The notes beneath the pieces were generated by a model. That model was not told the origin of the DNA and did no database searches. It saw nothing but the letters and a program-made list of their open reading frames with translations. This document shows, piece after piece, positions 47,255 through 59,370 of a stretch of 64,000 bases of DNA. The first letter of the stretch is position 1. Every line of letters starts with the position of its first letter. Origin of the DNA: Cinnamomum chago (taxonomy: Eukaryota > Streptophyta > Magnoliopsida > Laurales > Lauraceae); contig CP142461.1 in assembly GCA_038049695.1 (NCBI GenBank), positions 29,643,001 through 29,707,000 of the forward strand, read 5' to 3'. The translations under genes and the position numbers were made by a program.

Positions 47255-47327
47255 GCTTTCGTTGAGAGTTGAACTCAAGACCTCCCGCTTACTAAACGGG
47301 TGCTCTAACCAACTGAGCTACGAAAGC
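47255..47327 (-). tRNA. tRNA-Thr (anticodon AGU)
   Basis: A 73-nt cloverleaf reads on the minus strand: acceptor arms GCTTTCG and CGAAAGC pair fully; D arm GCTC-AGTTGGTTA-GAGC; anticodon stem CCCGT/GCGGG with loop TTAGTAA, so the anticodon is AGT (AGU in RNA, read as IGU); T arm TTGAG-TTCAACT-CTCAA. A box TAGCTCAGTTGG and B box AGTTCAACTCT are intact, and a TTTTTT terminator follows within about 25 nt. No intron. It looks functional. Confidence 0.95.
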
Positions 47328-47943
47328 TTTTGTTGAGAATTTTTTAAATAGGTTTTAGATCTCTGTTTCTCAAGCTTCTGGCAAATATCAAACACTAAAA
47401 GCTCGAATTTGCTAGGAGTAAATGTTCTCTCTTAATTTTTAGTGTTGATCATTTTCAGCAGCAGTTTGACTTTTAGTTTCTCATTTTTGTTTTCTAAGCC
47501 TTTATTGCATAATGAGATGCTATTTCTCATTTTTTTTTTAAAGGTCAAGTTCCAGATATTAACCCTTCTGCTGATGTTGCATTTTGGTGCCTATGAGTGA
47601 AGACCTTTGTATAAATAAAAAAAAAAAAAAATCCTATTGGAAAAGCCCATGCTTCTATTCAATATCCAGCTCAAGTCTAGTCTAGATTGAGATGAAAGAG
47701 TAGAACCCCACATTGGACTCAACCTGCTAGAAAAAGAAAACATTTTTATCAAACGGTCAATCTTACCAGGAGACCAACTCCTGGAGTTCGAACCTTTAAC
47801 TCATAAGTCAAAGCCTTAAGAGGAACCATACGATGCAACTGCAACTCGGGAGCACACCGAAATGAAGAAACCAAAAAAGGATCAGTTTGGCATCCAACCA
47901 ATCTCCCATAGCTAAGAGGACTCTTTTTTTTTTTTTTTTTTTT
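47328..47943. other. Spacer between tRNA-Thr and the Tat element
   Basis: No gene. At about 47760-47860 a phrase with B-box-like GGTTCGAACTCCAGGAG (minus strand) suggests a worn SINE fragment. The spacer ends in a long T run next to the GAATT target duplication. Confidence 0.35.
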
Positions 47944-47948
47944 GAATT

Positions 47949-48624
47949 TGTAAGTGCCTAAAAATTACGGACTTAGTTAATGGAGGGTTAAACTCCTGAT
48001 TTGAGGTTTTGGGGAAGATAAGGGGAAAGGATCGAGCCTCCGGTGACCTGAAAGGAAGAAGATAACAGTCAGAGACCCTGGCTATGGGCAGCCGAAGGTC
48101 CTCCGACGCTCAAGTCAGTGCGAGAATTGAAAGGGAATGAAGAAAGAGAGTGCTCAGAAGGGAGGATTATGCGTACCCTACATGGTTTGCGTTCATGCAA
48201 TATATAGTCGTGAAAGTCATCATGGCACTGTCCACATGAAGGGATGGGAGTCCCATCAACATGTATTCGTACCTCCTGAGTGGGGGTAGGTAAAAAGGGA
48301 ATGTCCCATCGGACCAGCACCCCCAGTCTATGGACATGACTTTAGATAAGGCGTGCTTCTTATCTAGGTCCGGCGCCCACTATGTTGTCAGTTTGCCGAT
48401 CCCGTCATGGCAGCGCATTTATGGCCACATTAATGGCTGAGTGACAGGAACCGAGGTCGGGCAGAGGCGAAGACCGAGATCGGGGCTCGTGACGCAGTCA
48501 CCGAGACTCGCTCCATGACTTCTTCCGAGATGGCGTCGCGGCCGAACTTGGATGGCCCCGAGACCGATGGTAAACCGAGACTGGATGACCAACCAAATCC
48601 TTGAGCACGGAACGTCCCCACACA
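47949..48624 (-). repeat. LTR (left; 3' LTR in element sense)
   Basis: 676 bp, plus strand TGTAAGTGCC...CCCCACACA. It matches the right LTR at all but about two positions. Confidence 0.95.
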
Positions 48625-48640
48625 ATTGCCCCCTAGCTTC
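48625..48640 (-). other. Polypurine tract of the Tat element
   Basis: Read on the minus strand, GGAAGCTAGGGGGCAAT directly abuts the start of the LTR (TGTGTGGGG), as expected for the plus-strand priming site. Confidence 0.7.
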
Positions 48641-49306
48641 CGACCTCTTGGGCTTTATTCGAGGTCGGGAGATAAGATTTGGAAGTGATGGGGCCGTCCT
48701 TTCGTATCTTGCATTTATGAGGTCTTCATCATGATGCTCCTTCATCTGCCCTAGGCAATGAATAGGGCGCCATAATTGCTCTGTCCTGTCAAGCACGCGG
48801 GATGCCGTTCCGTATGACCGAGGTGATAAATACTGTACTTGAGGCGTGGTGAGAGATGAACCGTCACTGCCACGTGGAATCCTCCATCTGGCCATACGCC
48901 GGGATCGAAGCGACGCGTGGCGAGTCTCGAAGAGACGCCTCGCGTGCGTAGTATTTTAAGGAGGGTGTCCCTTTTATAAAACGGGGGTGTCTTTCTCCTT
49001 TCCTCCCTTACCCTAGCTCTTGCCTGAAGGAGATCTTGTTGAAGTGCTGAAGAACATTTTGCTGAGCACCTTGCTGCAACTTCACCCAAGTCAGAGGACC
49101 ACCGAACTTGGAGGCTTCCCCTTCTGCTTCCTACTTCCTGCCTTCTCGTCTTCTGCAGTCCTTCTTATTTTTTCTGTGAGTTCCATTCCTTGCCTTTGCT
49201 ACTCCTTCGTACCCCTCCTTTTCTTTGTTTTCAGAGGGTTTTGGCCCTTTAGGGTTTTTCCAATTTTTCGCCTATTTTCTCTTGCTCCTTAGCCTCTTTA
49301 AGAAAG

Positions 49307-51702
49307 ATGGGGGCTTATAGCCACTGGTTAGAGGGTCCTGCAGCCCTGGAGGCTTTCAGGTCGTCGTTTAAGATTCCGGCCGACGTCTTGGTTAAACCCG
49401 ACGATCTCGGGGACCTCCTCGGTGGCCTTTCCCGGTATAATGAATGGATGCCTTTCCCCCTGTTGTCGGTGTGTGAAGGGGGGGTTAGGTTCCCTATCCA
49501 CTCGCTTCTCCGATCCTGCCTCAATGCCTGGAAAATCTGCCCCTTTCAGCTAATGCCGAATGGCTTCAAAATAATAATGGGCGTGGCTGAGCTGAACTGG
49601 ATTCTGGATATCAACCTCGGTGTGCACGACATAGAAGATGTCTATGATATCTGCAAGGCCGCAGGGGCCGAAGACGCCTATTATCTCCGAGTGAAAGCCA
49701 GGCGCCGTCCTTTGGTGAACGCCCTGGAGGATTCCACCAAATACGCTGGAGATGACCGTATTTTGGTCTCGGGGAACTGGGAATTCAAAGGGACCGAGAC
49801 CGAGGAAGATCGGAGAATCCAAGTTCCGCGGAAGCTTGGGACCCCCCTAGTAAATGCCCGCCACTCTAGGTTTTGCTTGTATTGCCTTTGCTCATCGTTG
49901 AGCCGAACTGACGCCTTTGCCTTTTTCCTGCGCAGGTATTCAGAAGAGGAGGAGAGAGGCCGGCTTCGACAAGTGGAAACGAAACGACGCGTGGTTAGAG
50001 AAGATTCATTGCTACCACGGTCACTTTGACCGAGCTGCCTTCTCTCTACTTGGGTACAAGCCGCGGTACCGGTCTTATACCAATAAGACTGCCGAGGTCC
50101 CCCTTGCGCCGGTAGGGGAGGTCGTACTCGCGCTTGCCGAGGCCAGCGGTCAAGCCACGGAGTCCCAAGACCCAATTGTTATCACCGACAGCCCTCCTCA
50201 TTCCCGAGGTCAAGAAGAAGAGGAGATGGACGGACAACGCCCTCCCTTGAAGAACCTGGGGACCGCGATCTTCGGGGGCCGAGCCCCCCTGCCCCCAAGC
50301 ACGCCCCCGGTGGGTCAAGCGCCGGCCCGGGCTCCGTTGTTAGCGCCTCCTCCGGCTCATCGGGAGCAGCGTCGGGAGCGGCTGGGGCCACCACCGTCAA
50401 AGCTAAGGGGAGGTCGGTGGAACACCCCAAGGACGTCCGACCGCCCAAGGAACCTCGTCCGCTTAAGGACAGCAGGCCACGGGTGGTCGAGCCTGCGAAG
50501 GAGGCTCTGCTGCCTCCGCCGCAGCCGCAGAGGGAGACTCGGTCTCGAACCGTCAAGGCTGGAAAGGAGGGCGGGGGGCCCCCTCCCGAGAAGAGGCCTC
50601 GCCTGGTGGGCGCGGAGGGGAGGCCCCAAGGAGCGGAGGCGCAGGCCGAACCTTTCGTGCCGGCACCCTGGAGGCCCAACTTTGACCTCAACCCGAACGA
50701 GCCCATGACCATGGGAGAGCGGCTGGGGGCCAGCTGAGAGTCGGTTGTGGCCCTAGCTCGGGGATGTGCCCTCCCCCTGGACATGGAAAAGCATAAGAAA
50801 GTTGGGTCATCGGGTCTACTTTATCAGACGATGAGGGTGTCGCTTGAGGTAGCTTTTTCCTCCTTCTGGTTTCAAATTTCTGACTCCTGGTTGCTCGAAT
50901 TGATCCCTTTACTATTTTTATCTTTTTACAGAATGTACAGAGGACTCAAGTACTGATGGATAGGCTGGAGGAAAGAACTGCCTACATCGCCGCCTTGGAG
51001 AAGGAGAAGAAGAAAATGGGGGCTGCGCTGGAGGCGAGCGCAGCTGAAATAAAGAAGTCGGAGGAGAAACTCGCCCAACACGCAACGGAGCAACAGGCGG
51101 CAAAGACCGAAATTATCAAGTTGCGGGGCGAGAACAAAAACCTGAGGGGTGCCGCTGATGATAAGGCGAGGAGGGCGGCTCAAATGGAGGCCGAGCTTGC
51201 AGCGAAGGGGGCCGAGCTCGTGAAGAGGGAGACCGAGCTTGCTGAAAAGCGGAACGAACTGGCCAGGAAAGAGACCGAGCTCGAGGCCTCCAGGAAAGAG
51301 AGGGCCGATGTCGAGTCCACCCTGAGGGCCCAGGCCGCGAAAGCTTATCAAGATGGAGTGGACTGGGCATCGGAGGAGTATGTGGTTCAAATTATGGATT
51401 TGAGCCCGGTGCTGTTCGAGATGGGGTGCAAGGAGGCTCTCCGCAAATATGGGGTTTCTGAGGACGATCCCATATTCACGGATCTTCCTAAGTTCCAGCC
51501 TGCAGTGCCGAGTTCAGGATCAGAGCCTGGCTCCAATCCTCCTGGGACCCCTATCGAAGTTCCAGACGTGCCCCCTCCTTCTCCGACCCCTGCCGAGGCC
51601 GAAGCGACCCAGGCTCCTTCTCTGGCTCCTCCATCTGATGCTTCCGCCCCGTCAGATCCTCCAGCCCCAAAAAATACAGAAGCGGCGCCCGAGAAGCAAT
51701 AG
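49307..51702 (+). other. Antisense open-frame region of the Tat element
   Basis: Plus-strand open segments antisense to gag and pol, between pol and the left LTR. The first segment (from 49307) has FPIHSLLRSCLNAWKICPFQ and LMPNGFKIIMG, which recalls the plant domain of unknown function listed as putative gypsy-type transposon protein (FPLH..LR..L..LHPN..). The middle is Pro/Arg-rich; the last segment (50956-51702) has a long Glu/Lys/Ala coiled coil with repeated AELVKRETELAEK-type units and a Pro/Ala-rich tail. Extra antisense open frames are known in Tat-lineage elements; their role is unknown. How the segments relate in RNA is not resolved here. Confidence 0.65.
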
Positions 51703-52149
51703 GATTTTGTTTCTTTTTTCTTTTGATGTAATTTTTTCTTTCTTTCGGATTGTACAAAAAACTCTGTATTATCCTTCCATTAATGAAAAGACGAATTTTT
51801 CTTTTTGATTCTTCAACTGTTTCTATATCTCTTTCTTTTTGGTGCAAAAACTTGCAAGTCTTTGAGGTCGGTAAAGCATATCTAGGCTTTAACCCTCTCT
51901 TCTGTCTCAGGAAGGAATTTGCAGTTAGTTTGGGCTCATACCCTGAGATGTCGCCCATTCGCTGGAGAGCTGGGGTCGTATCTTTATTTTTGGTGAGCAT
52001 TCCTTGGTGGCTCGAGGGGGCCTGGACCAAACTTGTGTGTGTGGGCCGAACTTCGTGCCTTCGCAGATGGTCCTACTCGCATCCCGTGGCGATTGTTGCT
52101 CGGTGTTGCTGTGAGGGACAAAGCCTTGGCCCTGCGACTGGTTTCTAGG

Positions 52150-52455
52150 AGGCTGGCGCGAGGGCCAGAGCCTTGGGGAGTTGGTCCTGTGACCGAACTC
52201 AAAGAGGCTGGCGCGAGGGCCGGAGCCCTGGGGGAGTTGGTCCTGTGACCGAACTCAAAGAGGCTGGCGCGAGGGCCGGAGCCTTGGGAAGTTGGTCCTG
52301 TGACCGAACTCAAAGAGGCTGGCACGAGGGCCGGAGCCTTGGGGAGTTGGTCCTGTGACCGAACTCAAAGAGGCTGGCTGGCGCGAGGGCCGGAGCCTTG
52401 GGGAGTTGGTCCTGTGACCGAACTCAAAGAGGCTGACGCGAGGGTCAGAGCCTTG
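52150..52455. repeat. 55-bp tandem repeat in the Tat element
   Basis: Five full units and a partial one, starting AGGCTGGCGCGAGGGCC at 52150, 52205, 52261, 52316, 52371 and 52430, so a period of 55-56 bp (59 once). Each unit has CCTTGGGGAGTTGGTCCTGT and GACCGAACTCAAAG. It lies just past the end of the pol region; such tandem arrays are common near the 3' side of Tat-type elements. Confidence 0.92.
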
Positions 52456-52529
52456 TTTACAACTGGAAAGATATAAGGCAGATCTTTGTGAAAAGGTTCT
52501 TCTTTATTGATCAACCATTTTGAATACAA

Positions 52530-55500
52530 CTAAAAGTAATATTTCTTGAGGTGTGCAGCGTTCCACGGTCGCGGCAACTCCTTGCCGTTCATCCCTTCAA
52601 GTCTGTAGGCCGATCTTCCTGAGACTGAGACCACTTTGTAGGGGCCAAGCCAGTTTGGCGCAAGTTTACCTTCGTTAGGATCTTTATCAGCTGGGAGCGC
52701 TTTCTTCAAGACTAGTTCTCCAACCGAGAACCTTCTTTCTCTAACCTTCTTATTATATCCTCGGGACAGCTGCCGTTGATAGGCTGCCAGACGTACGGAC
52801 GCTGCTTCCCTTCGTTCCTCGGCCAGGTCGAGCTCTCTGGCGAGGTTTATTTCATTCTGCCCTTGATCAAAGAGGTTCGTCCTCAATGTTGGGAGGCCAA
52901 CTTCGAGAGGGATCACGGCCTCCATCCCATAGGCCAGTGAAAAAGGAGTCGCTGAAGTGGACCGCCTCGGAGTGGTTCTGTATGCCCAGAGGACACTTGA
53001 CAATTCTTCTACCCACCTGCCTTTAGCTTTATCGAGTCTCTTTTTGAGTCCATCCAGCACCACCTTGTTTGAGATTTCTGCCTGTCCGTTGCTCTGTGGG
53101 TAGGCCGGAGTCGCATAAAGGTTTCTGATAACGTGCTCCTGGCAGAAAGTTCTGAAGAGTTTTGAATCGAACTGGGTCTCGTTATCCGAGACCAGAGCCC
53201 TAGGGATCCCGAACCTTGTGATGATGTTTTTCCACACAAAATTCTTTGTGTCGTGTTCGGTGATGGAGGACAAGGCCTCTGCCTTTATCCATTTTGTGAA
53301 GTAATCAGTGCCCACCATTAACCACCTCTTGTTCCCTGGACTGCGGTGAAAAGGACCCACGATGTCCAGCCCCCACTGGGCGAAGGGCCACGGACTGGAG
53401 AGGGGACTCAGGTCCCGAGTTGGCTGATGCAGGGAATTGGAGAACTTCTGGCATTTCTCACACTTTCTGGCGTAGAGCTGGGCATCCTTCTGCATGTAGG
53501 GCCACCAGTAGCCCTGGCTAATAACTCTGTAAGCCAGTGACCTTCCCCCGATGTGGCTTCCACAGATTCCTTCGTGAATTTCAAAGAGGAAGTCCTCCAC
53601 TTTGCTCGGATGGACGCATTGGAGGTATGGTCCTGAATAGGATTTTCTGTAGAGCTTCTCGTTCGGTGATAGCCAGAAGTGAGCTGCTTTCATCCTAACC
53701 TTGTGAGCTTCAGTCTTGTCTTCGGGGAGCTTATCTTCTCTCAAGAATGTCACGATTGGGTCCATCCAGTTTGGACCGAGATCAGTGCACAAAACTTGCC
53801 GAACTGGGAGGGGCTCTATGCTCGGTCTTTCCAATGCCCCCACATCAACTGTCTTTCTCTTCCCAGCTTCTACGGCCGAGGCCAAGCTTGCTAGGGCGTC
53901 CGCATGGCGATTGGACTCCCTGCCGATCTGCCTGACTTCAACTTTTTCAAACTGGGAGAGGAGCTGCCTGGTGTGGGCTAGGTAGGCCATCATTCTTTCA
54001 TCTCTGGCCTGGTAATCTCCGCTCAGCTGACTCGTCACCAACTGGGAGTCACTGAAGACTACCACCCGGCGTGCCCCTAGTATTCTTGCACTACCGAGAC
54101 CAGCGATCAGTGCTTCGTATTCTGCTTCATTATTTGATGCCTTGAAGCCCAGGGTCAGTGCTTGCTCAATGACTAGTCCTTCTGGAGATTGAAGGACAAC
54201 GCCGGCGCCTGCTCTTCTGGTTGTTGACGATCCGTCAACGAAGACTTTCCAGGCTGACTTAAGGAATTTTTCCCACGACTGGTCTTCCTCGGTCTCGGTT
54301 TCAGTTTCATCATTGCTCTTGGGGTCCCCCAGTTCGGTATCGAGCGAGGTCGGTGCCGAACTAGGGGAGGTGAATTCGACGACGAAGTCTGCCAGGACCT
54401 GTGCCTTGATTGCCGTTCTGGGTTTATATTGGATATCGAACTGACCCAGTTCGACGGCCCATTTGGAGATGCGACCAGAAAAGTCCGCCTTGCGGAAGAG
54501 GGATTTGAGTGGGAATTCCGTGATGACCACCACCGTGTGCGTCTGGAAGTAATGGGAGAGCTTGCGAGAAGCGCTGATCAGTGCTAGTGCTAGCTTTTCA
54601 AGTGGCAGGTACCTGGTTTCAGCGTCGAGCAGGGTTTTGCTGGTGTAATAGATGGGATACTGCTGCTTGTCGCTTTCTCGAACCAGCACCGAGCTCACCG
54701 CATGGTCCGAGACTGCAAGGTAAAGATAGAGAAAATCGTCTTGCGACGGAGTAGACAAAAGGGGCGGTGAGGAGAGGTACCTTTTGAGCGCTTCCAGCGC
54801 CAGGTCGCATTCAGGAGTCCATTGAAACTTGGAACTTTTCTTCAGGATCTGAAAGAATGGCCGGCACTTGTCCGAGGCTCGGCTGATGAAGCGGTTGAGT
54901 GCAGCAGCCATTCCTGTGAGTCGCTGAACTTGCTTGGCCGAGGTGGGGCGCTGGATTGACTGGATGGCTGCAATCTGTTCGGGATTAGCCTCGATCCCTC
55001 GTCTGGTTACCAAGCTGCCCAGGAATTTGCCAGAACCGACGCCAAACGCACACTTGGAAGCATTTAGTTTGAGCTGGAACTCTCGGAGGATGGCAAATGT
55101 TTGGCGTAGGTTCGCCAGGTGGTTCTGCGACTCCTTGGACTTGACCACCATGTCATCAATATAGACCTCCATCGTCTTCCCGAGCTGGTTCTGGAACATT
55201 CTCGTGACCAGCCGCTGATACGTTGCCCCGGCATTCTTCAGTCCGAAGGGCATCACCTTATAACAGTAGATGCCTCGAGGCGTTATAAATGCAGTTTTTT
55301 CCTCATCAGGTCCTTGCAGCGGGATCTGATGGTAACCTCGGTAGGCGTCTAGGAAACTCATCATGTCATGTCCCGAGGTGGCGTCGATCATCTGATCGAT
55401 CTTTGGGGAGGGGGAAGCTGTCCTTGGGGCAAGCTTTGTTGAGGTCGGTGAAATCCACGCAGACCCTCCATTTGCCGCTCTTCTTCTTTACCACCACCGT

Positions 55501-55650
55501 GTTGGCGAGCCACTGGGGATAGTGCACCTCGCGGATCGCCCCAGCTTCGAGGAGCTTATCCACCACCTCTTCGATTACTGCCTCTGTCTGCGGGATCCCC
55601 GTTCTGCGAGCCTTCTGCACTATGGGCTTGTGTCCGGGATCCACATTCAA
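52530..55650 (-). mobile_element. Tat element pol: RT, RNase H, second RNase H-like, integrase
   Basis: Reverse transcriptase (about 55650-54750) has RVCVDFTDLNKACPKD, MPFGLKNAGATYQR and the catalytic YIDDM near 55160. The Ty3-type RNase H follows (about 54700-54350; TSKTLLDAETRYLPLEKLAL). The second, RNase H-like domain (about 54260-53870) shows VFVDGSSTTRRAGAG, NNEAEYEALIAGL and NRHADALASLAS. Integrase (about 53640-52700) has the zinc HHCC part (CEKCQKF), WPFAQWGLDIVGPF and LYATPAYPQSNGQAEISN. The region ends in WLGPYKV and PWNAAHLKKYYF. The domain order and the second RNase H domain are the grounds for the Tat assignment. Confidence 0.88.
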
Positions 55651-55899
55651 CTTGTGACACATGACCTTGGGGTCCACTCCTGGCATCTCATATGGAGTCC
55701 AGGCGAAGACATCCTTATTCAGAAGTAGGAAGTCTAGCAGCTCGGCCCTCTCGGTGTCGGGGAGCTGGCTACCTAGCATGAAGTAGCGCTCGGGGTCTGC
55801 AGGATTAATCCTGACCTCGGTGAGGTCCTCTATGCTTTTCTGCCCTGCTGTCCGCCCAACATCCTCAATCTCGGCTTCGAGCTCGGCCATATGCACTTG

Positions 55900-58433
55900 T
55901 CTCGGCTCCGTCTCCCCAGGTGTTATGGCTATGAGGCATTCTCGGGCCATCTGCTGATTTCCGCACACGGTCACAATCTCGAACGCCCCGTCAGGCGTTG
56001 CTAATGGAAACTTGAGTTTTTGATGTAAGGTGGAGGGCACGACTTCCATGGCATGCAGCCATCTTCGTCCCATGATCACATTGTAGGGAGATGGCGCGTC
56101 TACTACCATAAAGTCTGCCATCTTCGTTGCGCCTCCGATCCGGACTTCGAGTGAGATCCTGCCTTTGGGATATACTGGTTTGGCGCTGAACCCTATCAGA
56201 GGGACATGAGCCTCCTGTAGGTCGGATTCGGTTAGGCCAAGCTGCTTAAAACAGCTATAGTAGATGACCTTGGAGGAGCTCCCCGGATCCACGAGGACGC
56301 GCTTGGTAGTGTAATTGTTGAGCCGCAGGGTGAGGATGAGGGCGTCATTATGGGGGAGCTGGACTCCTCTTAGGTCCTCATCTGAAAACCAAATCTTAGG
56401 CCTCTCCCTCTTAGCCCTCTTCGGGGCGCTCTCCAGCTCTGCCGACATCACCTGCTTGCCATGGGCAGCCCTCCTGGCCTCTGACCGAGCTCGGATACTT
56501 TCTTTACTTGGGGAGGGGGCCAGGTGGATGACGTTGATGATACCTGCTGGTTCGTCGTCGTCCGGGCCATCATTGGGCGGAACGAGTTGCTGGGTTCGGT
56601 TAACCCTTTCTTCCTTCTTAACGTACTCTTGGAGGTGCCCGTCTTTGACGAGCCTCTCAAGGTGAGACTTCAGCGCAAAGCAGTCTTCGGTCATATGCCC
56701 GTGCTGCTTGTGATAGGAGCAGTTCTTTTGCTGGTCTCGGGTGGACGGGTCGCTCATCATCGGCCGCGGCCACTGGAAGTACGGTTCTGTCTTGATCTTG
56801 TTCAGGATTCTGTAAATGGGCTCCCTGAATACAACACTGATGGCTCTGTAGGAATCGCCGGCAGGCTTGTGGGGCTGGAACTTTGGTCTCTTGCTGTTAT
56901 CCGAGGAGATTGAGAGAGAGCGGGCGGGCTTCCTCTTATCCGACCTCGGTCTGGGGAATGTCCCTTCCCTGGTGGATGCCTGGTGCTTCTTTGGGAATCC
57001 GAACCGCTCTGTGCCATGGGCCTTGTCCTCCTCCTGTTCAATGTACTGCTTCACCCTTGCCATTAGTGCTTTCATCGTCGCCACAGGGTTCCGGACTAGG
57101 TCTCTGCGGAGTTCGTTTCCTGGGAGTAAGCCCTCCCAGAAGCACATGATGGCGATCTCGTCGTTGGCGTCGGTAATCTGACTGTATATTGTCCATAATC
57201 TCCTGGCGAAGGCAGTGATACTCTCACCGTCTTTCATCCGGATCGCCATAAGATTGCTACCCGTCTTCGGGATGACGCGGTGTGCTTGAAACTTTTCAAG
57301 GAAAGAGCTCCGGAGCTGCCGCCAGCTTGAGACCGATCCGGGGGGGGGGGGGGGAGCGCGCAGAACCACCGGAGGGGGAGGTCTCCCAGACTGGATGAGA
57401 AAACCCTGTAGTTCAAAAGACCGACGTCCCCCCAGACCGACATCCGCTGAGTGAAATGCCGTAGATGCGCCTCTGGGTCCGAGGCTTCGTCATAAAGGAC
57501 GAACCTCGGGACGTTAAATCTCTCAGGGAGAGAAATTTTTTTGATTTCCTGTGAAAAGGGGGACATGCCCTGATTGTCCTCTTCATGCTCATCAGCTAGG
57601 TCTCGGGCGAACCCGATCTCGGCCAAGCGGGCCTGGACCTCCTGTTTGACGTAATGATCCAACAACTCTTTGAAGTCCGCCCGGTCATCTGGTCTCTGTG
57701 GTTCTGGCTCGCGCCGCGATCCCCCGAGGCCACTGGGCAGATGACTGCTGCTGGAGCCCTCCTCCTCACAGTGGTATCTTCTTCTGCTGTCGAGGAGCTG
57801 CCTCAGGTCTCGGTTGTCCGGGTGGGCCCGCTGTCGCCGGGGAGGTGGACTACGAGACTTTCTCTCATTTATCTCGAGTCGTTCCTCGAGGCGACGAATC
57901 ACCTCGTCTTTATCTTGGAGGGCCTGGTGCTGGGCATTGAGCTCTTTGAGCAGGGGGTTGTCGCTCCTGGCTCCATGGGTTTGATGGAAGGACTGGCCGT
58001 CGTTGAGGACGCGCTGGTGGGACTGTCGGGACCCCGTCCCGACGGGGGTCTTGCCTCGTCGTCGAAGACCCGCCGTGGAGGCGTTTTGCTGAGGACCCTC
58101 GTGTGGCCGCTCACCAATGTGGCGAGGAGTCTCACGATGGCTATCTTGGCGGAGGCGCGTGGTTATGGGCCGAGACGAAGAAGCCGACTGGACGATGCCC
58201 TCTACGTGCGCGGCACTCGACTTTATCCCTGACCTCCTCTGACGCGAGGTCCCCGATGGCTCCTGCCCGACGGGGGGGATCTCGGTTGGCCCCGGAGGGG
58301 GAAACAGAGCAGAGTGAAGGCCAGGGGGTGGTTCCGGAAATGGTGGAAATGCAGGTTGCTCCTGTAGCGGGAAGGACGATGCTTTTTGGGACTTCGAAGG
58401 CCCTCCACCACCGTGTCTGGTCTTTGGAGGCAT
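55900..58433 (-). mobile_element. Tat element gag and protease region
   Basis: The gag start (MPPKTRHGGGGPSK) is followed by a Pro/Arg-rich part and the retrotransposon gag core (about 57560-56900): FNVPRFVLYDEASDPEAHLR, FLEKFQAHRVIPKTGSNL, SITAFARRLWTIYSQITDAN and CFWEGLLPGNELRRDLV. A CxxH-type remnant (CSYHKQHGHMTEDC, near 56700) precedes the protease (about 56400-56000), with LVDPGSSSKVIYYSCF around the usual aspartate site and YNVIMGRRWLHAMEVVPS downstream. A run of G bases lies near 57337-57350. Confidence 0.85.
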
Positions 58434-58465
58434 GCTTCAGTAGAGGTTTTGACACAGATCATATT

Positions 58466-58481
58466 CCCACAGACGGCGCCA
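58466..58481 (-). other. Primer-binding site of the Tat element
   Basis: On the minus strand TGGCGCCGTCTGTGGG starts two bases after the LTR. TGGCGCCG is the start of the tRNA-complementary site used by many Tat and Athila elements (tRNA-Asp type is the common guess). I cannot check the match to a tRNA from this plant. Confidence 0.7.
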
Positions 58482-58483
58482 AT

Positions 58484-59159
58484 TGTAAGTGCTTAAAAAT
58501 TACGGACTTAGTTAATGGAGGGTTAAACTCCTGATTTGAGGTTTTGGGGAAGATAAGGGGAAAGGATCGAGCCTCCGGTGACCTGAAAGGAAGAAGATAA
58601 CAGTCAGAGACCCTGGCTATGGGCAGCCGAAGGTCCTCCGACGCTCAAGTCAGTGCGAGAATTGAAAGGGAATGAAGAAAGAGAGTGCTCAGAAGGGAGG
58701 ATTATGCGTACCCTACATGGTTTGCGTTCATGCAATATATAGTCGTGAAAGTCATCATGGCACTGTCCACATGAAGGGATGGGAGTCCCATCAACATGTA
58801 TTCGTACCTCCTGAGTGGGGGTAGGTAAAAAGGGAATGTCCCATCGGACCAGCACCCCCAGTCTATGGACATGACTTTAGATAAGGCGTGCTTCTTATCT
58901 AGGTCCGGCGCCCACTATGTTGTCAGTTTGCCGATCCCGTCATGGCAGCGCATTTATGGCCACATTAATGGCTGAGTGACAGGAACCGAGGTCGGGCAGA
59001 GGCGAAGACCGAGATCGGGGCTCGTGACGCAGCCACCGAGACTCGCTCCATGACTTCTTCCGAGATGGCGTCGCGGCCGAACTTGGATGGCCCCGAGACC
59101 GATGGTAAACCGAGACTGGATGACCAACCAAATCCTTGAGCACGGAACGTCCCCACACA
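58484..59159 (-). repeat. LTR (right; 5' LTR in element sense)
   Basis: 676 bp, same length and ends as the left LTR; followed by the second copy of GAATT at 59160-59164. Confidence 0.95.
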
Positions 59160-59370
59160 GAATTCTATGCCTTTTTAAAACTCATTTGCTGTGGAAAAAA
59201 AAAAAAGAAGAGTAAGGAGAAAATAAGAAGTGAAGTATTTTATGATTGTATTTAGAGAATTGAAGGAAGGCCCCAGATGTCGAACATTTATATTTTCTTT
59301 TTCAGCAATTATCAGCATGATATTTCATTATTTCATTATATTCCATCTGCAGAAAAATGTTTTTTTCTTA

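Larger units (their letters stand above)
47949..59159 (-). mobile_element. Ty3/Gypsy LTR retrotransposon, Tat lineage, nearly whole
   Basis: An 11.2-kb element on the minus strand. Both LTRs are 676 bp, begin TG and end CA, and the unit is flanked by 5-bp duplications GAATT (47944-47948 and 59160-59164). Order on the minus strand is LTR, primer-binding site, gag, protease, reverse transcriptase, RNase H, a second RNase H-like domain, integrase, a tandem-repeat stretch, an antisense open-frame region, polypurine tract, LTR. Integrase after RNase H marks Ty3/Gypsy; the second RNase H-like domain and an antisense region mark the Tat group. The LTRs differ at about 2 of 676 positions by eye, which at usual plant rates means roughly 0.1 million years. 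It looks almost whole, with perhaps two breaks. Confidence 0.92.

Noticed and set aside
52150-52455. Regular 55-bp repeats as a CRISPR array
   Set aside because: The units are directly abutting without unique spacers, and they lie inside a plant LTR retrotransposon.
47949-59159. Endogenous pararetrovirus
   Set aside because: LTRs with TG/CA ends, target duplications, and an integrase after RNase H show a Ty3/Gypsy retrotransposon.
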